From assembly GCF_003473485.1 (NCBI RefSeq), contig NC_053043.1, forward strand, positions 444,001 to 508,000: a stretch of DNA of 64,000 bases, read 5' to 3'. Below, in pieces: positions 53,301 to 62,065 of the stretch; positions within the stretch are counted from its first letter, which is position 1, and each line of letters opens with the position of its first letter. Origin of the DNA: Medicago truncatula. Its lineage: Eukaryota; Streptophyta; Magnoliopsida; Fabales; Fabaceae. The notes below the pieces were generated by a model. That model made no database searches. It was given only the letters and a program-made list of their open reading frames with translations, and had not been told where the DNA came from. The position numbers were made by a program, and so were the translations under genes.

Positions 53301-54009
53301 CTTGAGGCTAGAAATTGTAGCTTCTAATTCATACAGTCAAATTTATTGCTCAACTCACCTTAAGATACAAATATCAAAACATAAATCACTTTACCTTCAA
53401 ATCAACTTTAGCCGGAATCAATTCACTCAAAATAAAATTTTAACACCGCATAACCAAACATAGACATTATCATAATAACAAAATAAAACCCTATATTCCA
53501 TAAATTCAAAATCAAAACCAAAATTCATAAACATAATTAAATCATAAAAAGAGCGGACAAAGGAACCTAACCTCAATTTTATCCATGGAGCGATTAATAT
53601 CTTGTTCATCATAAAGCATATCATCAACAGAAACCTTACTGACTTTAACATAATCAGACAAAAGAAGCTTATAAATTGCTTTCGTAGCGTAAGTCATGAA
53701 AACTCTCCCTTTGAAAGTAGTCTTCTCGAGAAAATAAGGAAGAGAAGCGGCGTGATCCAAATGAAAATGAGTAATGAGAAGAACGTCGACAGTTGAAGGA
53801 TCGATTTCATCGAAGTAAGGAAGCGCCGCCATGCCGGAGTAACCAGGATGAATACCGCAATCGAATAAAACGGTTTTTCCTTTGTAGGTCATGTAAACGC
53901 ATGATCTACCTACTTCGTTTCCAGCTCCTAATGGTGTTACTATCAATTGATCTTCGGTTTCTCTGTTAATGGTACCACCGTTTGATTCGCGTTTCTTTAC
54001 TGAACTCAT
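50336..54009 (-). CDS. CPSF73-I: Cleavage and polyadenylation specificity factor 73 kDa subunit I
   Basis: Two exons, 53572-54009 and 50336-51970, give 2073 nt or 690 residues, near the length of Arabidopsis CPSF73-I. This is the endonuclease that cuts pre-mRNA before polyadenylation, in the nuclear CPSF complex. The metallo-beta-lactamase domain carries the zinc-binding HFHLDH at residues 81-86. After the exon join come [20 protein letters not shown] then [12 protein letters not shown], the beta-CASP part with [19 protein letters not shown], and the [15 protein letters not shown] motif. The C-terminal part (from about residue 480) includes an acidic Glu/Lys stretch. The single 1.6-kb intron (51971-53571) holds an internal duplication. 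The gene starts 133 bases from a tRNA-Arg gene on the same strand. Confidence 0.95.
51971..53050. repeat. Direct duplication inside the CPSF73-I intron
   Basis: A segment next to the splice acceptor (51971-52050: TGCAGTCACCAATTACTACT, then ACTGTTAACA and ATTACAATAACTA) recurs, diverged and with an insertion, at about 52930-53045. The copies are in the same orientation about 960 bases apart. Confidence 0.7.
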
Positions 54010-54142
54010 TTTGATTTTTGATTCTGATTTGGATTTGGATAAACCCTATTTGGAGTAAGAAAGGTGAGTGTAGACGACGTCGTTTGATGCAACAAAAATT
54101 AAAAAAGATAAAGATAGTTGAAAAAGAATTAAATTATGCGAG

Positions 54143-54216
54143 CGACCACAGTGGGAGTCGAACCCACGACCTTCTGATCCGAAGTCAGACGCGCTAATCC
54201 ACTGCGCTATGCGGTC
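54143..54216 (-). tRNA. tRNA-Arg (UCG anticodon)
   Basis: The 74-nt minus-strand sequence starts GACCGCATAGCGCAGTGG and folds as a full cloverleaf. The acceptor stem is GACCGCA with TGTGGTC plus discriminator G. The D arm has AGCGCAGTGGATTAGCGC, the anticodon stem TCTGA/TCAGA encloses loop CTTCGGA with anticodon TCG, and the T arm GTGGG-TTCGACT-CCCAC contains the B-box GGTTCGACTCC. No intron. CCA is not encoded, as expected in eukaryotes. A pol III stop (T-run on the minus strand, AAAAAG near 54121) follows about 20 bases downstream. Confidence 0.97.
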
Positions 54217-54219
54217 CTT

Positions 54220-55369
54220 GATGTTATGTACTTCTTTCGAATATTAATATAAAGTTTGGAACTAATGTTGCCACATGAAATAAGAATAAAACCTGTATTA
54301 TTTTCCTTAATTTTATAATTTGCTCTCAATTAAGTTCTTGACTTTATGAATATTTCAAAAGGTTCTTGAATCTTTTAAATTTTAGTCACATTAGTCCTTC
54401 AAAGATTATGTTAGGAACTAAATTGATAATAAATGGATAAACTTAGAGATTAAATTGATAGTAAATGGTTAAATATATGAACTGGTTTGAGAGTTTAATA
54501 GAGTCGGAGATCATTTTAAAATATTCATTAAGTTAAAGACTTATAAAATAGTGTTCTACAACGTTAGGAATAATTTGATGGTTTATTTATTACTTTTGTG
54601 ATTTGAGAAAACGGAGCATATTGTATACCATCCATGGCATGAGAATTTAATATTCCTTAAAAATACCATATATAAAAATATTGTAATAAAAATTCTTAAA
54701 AATTAAATTTTATTTCGTCGAAATTTTTGGTATATAAAATTTAATTATCTTAGTTGTCAATGATAGAAAATAATTATTTTTCTTCAAAAAACAACTAATT
54801 TATTATTAATTTTACGACTTGGTGTACCGATACACCCAAATTTATTGGGTGTACCATAGAATTTGCCCCAACTCAATTGTGTTTACAAAAATATTTATGA
54901 AAAATCAAGATTATAAGCATTTTTCCCAGTTGATTTTTTAACACCCCACATAGCGAAAAAGAAAAGTTAAATACTACAATTGCAAAGAATACTACAAGCT
55001 ATTGGAGTATTTATTTTTTAATAAGGTATCAAATGCATACGAATATTCATGAAAAATTAAGAGGCTACTACGTATATATTGGTAATATTGAATCACAGAT
55101 TTGGTCATCTAATAATTGTTTATATGAAAATGGTTGTGTAAAAAAACCTCATTTCATAAAAGATTATTTTGGAAATTCAATTTCCCAAGTAGTTATGAAG
55201 TTTTTCTACACGAAGAAATCAAAAGATGTCATCAAAAATTAAAAACACCCAAAACATATGTCTAAAGAGGTACGACTATATATACATCCACACACATACT
55301 ATTCTTCTCCACTGAACATTTAAATTCCAAGCATAAAGAAATCAACCACAATTATCACATAATTGGTTC
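54220..55369. other. AT-rich intergenic DNA
   Basis: No gene supported. A 69-codon frame at 55033-55242 shows no recognisable family and has intergenic base composition. Confidence 0.45.
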
Positions 55370-56502
55370 CAAAACGTATTCCCCCTGTTGTGTAGCCACC
55401 TTCTTCCTTTTTTCCCTCGCTCCTTAATCCTCTTCATTTCATTTACAGGTCAGTTAAATGGTTTCTTGCCAAAGTCCAATTGTCACATAATAATCCATTG
55501 CCCCTTATTTGTGACTGCACCTCCTTGTTTGCTTATTCACACCAACCCATGATTTAAAGGCAAGTGGCACATAAATAAAATTTATAGAAGCACAATTAAG
55601 TTTTATTTCTTTGCTCCTATGACTACTAACTATAATAATAATAATAAAATAAACTAATTGACTCAATTAATAAATAAAATCATAATTTATTTAAAATGAC
55701 TCTAAATGAAATACTAAACTAATAAAATATACTAAAAACTTAATTAAAAAGACTCCAAAAATGTGATATGGCGGACTATCATCAGCAACCTGAATAGAAT
55801 TCGGCCATGTCGCACACCATTTATCAGACAACAAGAAACGAAAATCGTCATTAAGTGTAAGAGTAACTTTCCACCATTTATCAGACAAAATTAATACATG
55901 AACAAAAAAAGAATATAATACAACGTAAATATTATTGGCTACAAGGACTGAGTTCGATGCTCTAAGTGCTTTTTGTATTAAACAAAATCATCATTAAGTG
56001 TAAGAGGAACTTTCCACTAAAGCCCATTATACGGAAAACCCCAAAAGGCCCTTACTCAAATCCTTTTAAATAGCAGCGTGAAATCACAATTAGTTGGAAA
56101 ACCCTTCTTACTCAGTACCTTAGTTTTCGCCCGGTATCGCAAAACTATTAACTGAGAATCCAATTTTTAGGGTAGCCGGAAAAACATTAGAACCATACTA
56201 AAAATTATCCTGTTTCTCGGAGTCCATTATCACAACCCTTACTCAACCGTCGGAAAACCTTTACGCAAAACTCGTCGTCTGAAACCCCCACACCGTTATC
56301 TCAAAAGTACAAAACTAGTCAATGAAGATGGAAATAAAAGCATAAGCACAAAACCGACAACGGGTCACTGGTATTCCCTCCGAGGAAGAGGAAAAGGAAA
56401 AACACATAAAGGAGAAGGAGAAGCTGCTTCTGGAGAAGGAAAATGCAAAGGCAAAGCAAAAGGAAAAGATAAAACCCGTCGACAATCAATGGACACTCAA
56501 CC
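55370..56502 (+). repeat. Duplicated block, copy A (upstream region of the papain-like gene)
   Basis: It matches copy B (57625-59078) over its length at high identity, including AT-rich, LINE-derived and GA-rich parts, and ends just past a copy of the start codon of the papain-like gene (ATG at 56489, matching 59064). It then breaks off into LINE sequence. It lacks the 290-bp MITE present in copy B and shows the empty site TACTAAAAA at 56196-56204. On the minus strand, 55691-55888 reads RFLLSDKWCATWPNSIQVAD, part of a LINE endonuclease. Confidence 0.85.
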
Positions 56503-56511
56503 AGAAAAGTT

Positions 56512-57297
56512 TTAAAACCAAAATTCTTTTATAAAATCAAAACTGACGCCATCCGGACCCAAACTTTTAAACCTGTCACAATCCCAAATAGCTTGCTTCA
56601 CCTCCACCGGTGAAAACAATTTTATTAGAGACCCTGCTTCCGCACCTGACAACTGACGAAACTGAAGACCACCCACTCCTGGCCAACGAGCACTTAGCAA
56701 TTTGAAATTAGTCAAAAAATGAGTAATGATAGATGACCGAACATTATTCGCACCTTCAACATTTGCACCGTCCACCAACACCATGTTAATGGTATTATGA
56801 CGTTTCCTACCGGACATAACTCCATGAATTTTTTTTGAGTTAGCATCACCCTCCTTTAACCAATTCATCCGTGATTTTTGCCAATTAATAATATTTTGAA
56901 CCTTTTCCATAGAATGTAGATTAACAAACAAGTCATGTAGCTCCTTCAACTCATCTTCAGGTAATGCTGACAACTCTGCTTTCGAATCTAAAGTGGATAT
57001 CTGATTTTTGACTGCCATAATCTTGCTGTCCAAATTCTTTACGTGTTGCTGGTGCCAATCCTTCAGACTAAATTTCAACATTTTCAGCTTCTCTTTCAAT
57101 ACATGGCCGCCCCATCCTTGACACTGAAAAGAACCCCATTTTTCTCGGACAAAATCACCATACCCTAGAAATTTCGACCAACATTTAAGCATCCGAAGCG
57201 GCCGAGGTCCCCAATTAGCTTCTTCAGTTATTAACATCAAAGGAACATGATCAGATAAGCCCCGTTGATAGGCAACTGACAATTGGACTTTGGCCAA
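56512..57297 (-). pseudogene. L1-type LINE ORF2 fragment (endonuclease end to start of RT)
   Basis: An open minus-strand frame of about 261 codons carries the end of the apurinic-type endonuclease (YQRGLSDHVPLMLI, then WGPRPLRMLKCWSKF) and the linker with NWLKEGDANSKKIHGVMSGR. It runs up to the first RT block (SLGPDGVSFDFIKEFW). It stops there: the polymerase core and 3' end are missing. LINE copies are normally truncated at the 5' end, so a 3' truncation points to rearrangement, not simple insertion. It sits exactly between duplicate copy A and the inverted repeat. Confidence 0.8.
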
Positions 57298-57743
57298 GAA
57301 ACCATTTAGCTGACCCGTAAATGGAATGGAGAGGATTAAGGAGCCAGGGAAAAAAGGAAGAAGGTGGCGCTACACAACAGGAAGGGGGGAATACGTTTTG
57401 GAACCAAAGAACAGGTAGCACACTTTTGAAGATTTCTGGGTTTTAGAGAAAGATGGCATTTCTAGAGAGAAACACAAATCAAGGTGTTAGGAGTAGATTC
57501 TACCCAAGATTTGTTGAGACATCATGAGTTTTAGTCTCTATGGAGACGATATACAATACTTACTTTTGATTGATAGAAAAATACTACATCAAAATGAAAG
57601 TGTGCTACCTGTTCTTTGGTTCCAAAACGTATTCCTCCCTTCCTGCTGTGTAGCGCCACCTTCTTCCTTTTTTCCTTGGCTCCTTAATCCTCTTCATTTC
57701 ATTTACGGATCAGCTAAATGGTTTCTTGCCAAAGTCCAATTGT
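57280..57743. repeat. Inverted repeat, arms about 150 bp
   Basis: The left arm 57280-57428 and right arm 57592-57743 are inverted copies. The left contains AATTGGACTTTGGCCAAGAA and AACCAAAGAACAGGTAGCAC; the right has GTGCTACCTGTTCTTTGGTT and TTCTTGCCAAAGTCCAATTG. The loop is about 163 bases. The arms are LINE-derived sequence in opposite orientation and mark the joint between the LINE fragment and copy B. Confidence 0.85.
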
Positions 57744-59078
57744 CGCATAATAATCCATTGCCCCTTATTTGTGGCTGCACCTCCTTGTTTGCTTATTCAC
57801 ACCAACCCATGATATAAAGGCAAGTGGCACATAAATAAAATCTATAGAAGCACAATTAAGTTTTATTTCTTTGCTCCTATGACTACTAACTATAATAATA
57901 ATAAAATAAACTAATTGACTCAATTAATAAATAAAACTATAATTTATTTAAAATGAATCTAAGTGAAATACTAAACTAATAAAATATACTAAAAACTTAA
58001 TTAAAAAGACTCCAAAAATGTGATATGACGGACTGTCATCAGCAACCTGAATAGAATTCGACCATGTCGCACACCATTTATCAGACAATAAGAAACGAAA
58101 ATCATCATTAAGTATAAGAGGAACTTTCCACCATTTATCAGAAAAAATTAATACATGAACAAAAAAAATTAATACAACGTAAACATTATTTGCTACAAGG
58201 ACTGAGTTCGATGCTCCAAGTGCTTTTGTATTAAACAAAATCGTCATTAAGTGTAAGAGGAACTTTCCACTAAAGCCCATTATAAGGAAAACCCCAAAAG
58301 GCCCTTACTCAAATCCTTTTAAATAGCAACGTGAAATCACAATTAGTTGGAAAACCCTGCTTACTCAGTACCTTAGTTTTCGGTATCGCAAAACTATTAA
58401 CTGAGAATCCAATTTCTAGGGCAGCTGGAAAAACATCATGACCATACTAAAAAGGGTTAATGGTGCTTTACCCCCCTGTAATATAGGTCATTTTTTGTTT
58501 CCCCCCTGTAAAATATTTTTTTTGATTTACCCCCCTGTAATTTTTTTTTTTGAATACCCCCATAATAGGTCATAAAAAAACGACTTTTTTTTTTTTTGCA
58601 GAATTTTTTCGTTCTTTTATGACCTATTAGGGGGGTATTCCAAATTTTTTTTTTTTTTTACAGGGGGTAAATCAAAAAAAATATTTTACAGGGGGAAAAC
58701 AAAAAATGACCTATATTACAGGGGGGTAAAACACCATTAACTCTACTAAAAATTATCCTGTTTCTCGGAGTCCATTATCACAACCCTTACTCAACCTTCG
58801 GAAAACCTTTACGCAAAACTCGCCATCTGAAACCCCCACACCGTTATCTCAGAAGTACAAAACCGATCAAGGAAGATGGAAATAAAAGCATAAGCACAGC
58901 AATAGAAGAGGGGAAGGAAAGCACAAAACTGACAACGGGTCACTCATATTCCCTCCGAGAAAGAGGAAAAGGAAAAACACAGAAAGGAGAAGGAGAAGCT
59001 GCTTCTGGAGAAGGAAAATGCAAAGGCAAAGCAAAAGGAAAAGATAAAACCCGTCGACAATCAATGGACACTCAACCC
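57625..59078 (+). repeat. Duplicated block, copy B (upstream of the papain-like gene)
   Basis: This is the second copy of the block at 55370-56502. It contains the extra MITE at 58454-58743 and runs into the coding start at 59064. Its minus strand again reads LLSDKWCATWSNSIQVAD, from a LINE endonuclease, so part of the gene's upstream DNA is LINE-derived. Confidence 0.85.
58454..58743. mobile_element. 290-bp hairpin MITE with 9-bp target duplication
   Basis: The termini GGGTTAATGGTGCTTTACCC and the inverted GGGTAAAACACCATTAACTC extend into a nearly full-length fold-back with CCCCCCTGTAA and TTACAGGGGGG blocks and central T-runs. It is flanked by TACTAAAAA at 58445-58453 and 58744-58752. The 9-bp duplication fits a Mutator-type MITE. 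The paralogous site at 56196-56204 has one copy of TACTAAAAA and no element, proving insertion after the block duplicated, or loss from copy A. Confidence 0.9.
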
Positions 59079-60687
59079 AAAAAAAATTATGGTCATAAAT
59101 TCAGAGAACTTAAAGATAAGCTTATAAGAATAAAAGGATTAGGAAAAAATAGTGTGTTCTTGTTTTCCCACCGTCCTAAAGGCTTGTTGCTCGACGTCAG
59201 ACAACAAGGAAAAACAGGTGAGTCTTTAAACTTAAACTTTGCATGCTACTTTTGGTATATCACTGTATTGTATGTTTTACTGTAATGGGACCCATTTTGA
59301 ATTTTTACCATAATTAAACTTTGCATGCTCCTTCCGTTTTCAATAAATAAAAAAAAAAAAAAAAAGCTTTGCATGCACTCCTTTTGGTATATCACTGTAT
59401 GTATAGTGTACGTTTTACTATAATGTAAACTTAAACTTTTCTTTTGAACAAGAATGTAAACTTAAACTTAATGGGACCCATTTGCAATATATCAAATGTT
59501 GATACATTTAGAGGTATTATTTGCTTATTTAACTCATGAAAATATGACTCAAACCTTTTTATAAACAAATGTTGATATAAACCTTTTTATAAAGATATGA
59601 GAATTCTGCTCTTTACTTAAATGGATTTGCTCATTCCCAAAGTAAACGAACAAAATATCTCTGTGTGAGTTAAGTCAGAGATTTACACTAGCGTAAGTTA
59701 ACTTACGCAGGGCATTTTGGTCATTTACTTTGGCAATGAGCAAATCTATTTGAATAAAGCGCAGAATTCAAGATATTGATATATGCGATCGTGCTAAATT
59801 TCTTTTTGCCACATTGTTTTCCAGATTTTTGTTGGGCCATAAGTGCGGCTCAATTAATTTAAGCCATTGTTTCCTTTCATAATAATCGGAGAGCAGATAT
59901 GTTTTCACCTCAATGTCTAATTGATGGATTACCTTTTCATGTTGATGATATTTTGTGGCAACCATTAATTGACCTATCAAAACCCGATCCATCAAACCCT
60001 GAGACTCCAAAGAGACAACACTATGTTCAGTCCACTTTCTTCGCTCTAAAGTTTATCCAAACAAGAGGCATTGCTTGGGATGTTGATTGTCCATACTTGG
60101 GATACTTTGATGAGAACAGAAAGTTTGAGTTTCTTTCGGTAAGCACTAATTATTAATAAATTACTGTCTATTATCGATAGGTTTTTTCTAGATTACATTT
60201 GAAGTTGTTTTTAAAATCATTTTGAATATTTTTATAGGCTGCAAAATTGAATCTGGAAGACATATTCACCATTTCAAAGAACAGGTGGTCTGTCCTTTAT
60301 TTGAGACAAATTTTGGAGTCCCGCGGATGCCTGCTAGGAACCTTTAGATGCGATGAAGGCCTCTTGAGCTACAAATTTGTGCGTAACCATAACTATTTTC
60401 TACACCTTTATTAGTTCCTTTTTATTTTTTACACTAACTTTATTGTTTTTTATTTTTTACACTAACTTTATTGTTTTCTTTCTTAGCCTAAGGTATATTC
60501 TCTTACAAAAACGAAAGGAACTATTAGTAGACATTGCGTATTAATTGTTGGTGTGGGAAAGAATGAACAAGGAGAACAATATTTAGAAATTCAAACCTCG
60601 TACGGAAGTAGCTGGGGGAACAAAGGATTTGGCTTCATCAGTTTTGAAACTCTTTGTATTCAGGGCATCAAAAGGGTTCATATGTAA
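59064..60687 (+). pseudogene. Papain-like cysteine protease gene with an in-frame stop
   Basis: Four exons (59064-59217, 59825-60138, 60238-60378, 60487-60687) sum to 810 nt. Exon 1 ends in DVRQQGKT, and the join gives DFCWAISAAQLI: the Gln and Cys environment of a C1A peptidase, with Cys at codon 54. Codon 64 (59860-59862) is TAA; the frame then continues unbroken. Further C1A-like parts are FFALKFIQTRGIAWDVDCPY, HCVLIVGVG (His at codon 219) and TSYGSSWGNKGFGFI. In that last motif the usual Asn of NSWG is Thr (codon 240). There is no signal peptide or propeptide, so even an intact form would be atypical. An alternative acceptor, TTTAAG, ending at 59863 would remove the stop in frame but also the Cys. 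Probably a pseudogene; a short non-catalytic product cannot be excluded. Confidence 0.75.
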
Positions 60688-62065
60688 CTAGAAAATTTCA
60701 ACTTCAAAGGGTTATGTAACTTCTCAAATTGAAAAGAAAAATGTCAAAAAAAAGAAGATATTATCTACTTTTATGCATTTCTCTCTTCAAATAGAATATT
60801 TCATTTCATTTAGGCATTGAGAATTCGTATGTTATTTCATTTAGACTTTATTTGAGAGTTTGTACGAAAAGGGAGAGGGAGACTTTGGGGGAATGGGAGA
60901 GAGAAAAACAGAGAAATCTGTTTAAATTTTTTTGACTGTTTATGCAAAGAATATAATTAATAATATTTTAATTATATTAACATTGATTGAATTTAGAGAA
61001 TTTCACAATTTTCGAGTTCCCCCATTGAGGAGACGTTTGAAAATGTTTATTTGAATTTATTTTATGGCATTGCGTTTCTTATAGAATAGAAATCACTAAA
61101 GTGACCTTAATAAGACTAGCATTATCAACACATTATTTAACAAGAATAAACAAAAGGAAATGAACGTAGTAACAGGCACTAAACACTATTGTCAAATACC
61201 ATCTTCGATCGTTAAGTTGACAGGACAAAAATGAAGTATTCTTTGGAATTACTATTTAAAGGAATGGTGTCAATACATATGGAAGTATTTAACAGTAACC
61301 ACATGAAATCGAGTTACATTGCAGATAGTGTTGCGTTTGCCTCTGCAACAAAAAAACATCATATGTAATAACTTCATTATGAAGAAATACCTACTCTCAT
61401 AATTACATTCAAAACCTGGAATAGAACTCATGTCAATAGACTAGCAGCAACTACTACAGTACATAAAGAATTTCAGACTCCGTAACTCAATCACTTGAAC
61501 AAGCAAATTTATAACATTAAAAAGGGGTATTGTAAAAACACAACCAGCCACAAATTAAGCATTGAATTAAAGATGATAAGGACCACTCATTGAACTTCCC
61601 AGTCGTCGGTAAAACACACACCCACTTAATTGTGAAGGCTTTAAACTCATCTTCAGAATTTATACAGGTAAAGTTGAATGAAATCAGAATAAAATTAGAA
61701 GAAAAATGATTCCTAAACATCAAAATTTTGATGTCAAATACAATGTCATTTGATTTTTTATGTATATTTTTTAGTAGTGCAAATTATAAAGGATAACATA
61801 TAAGTTAAAGATAGAGATGAACACATTGTCACAAACAATGTCCTAGTTCAAACATAAACCAGTTCAAACATTTTAACAAAAGCAGGCAAGCAGCTGGTAA
61901 GAGCCTACATACCACATTCTTTGTAAATGAAAACAGAACATGGACAGATATACAATGATAAATCAATAGATTCAATTATTGACCCCATTGGCAAGGACAT
62001 GCAATCAACTTAGAATGCAATTTGGTAACTTCAGCAAAGGCCTCCCATGAGGTCCCAAACTACTA
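60688..62065. other. Intergenic DNA and MORF 3' region
   Basis: AT-rich with no coding frame that can be supported. The 3' UTR of the minus-strand MORF gene probably covers the part close to 62065. Confidence 0.45.
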
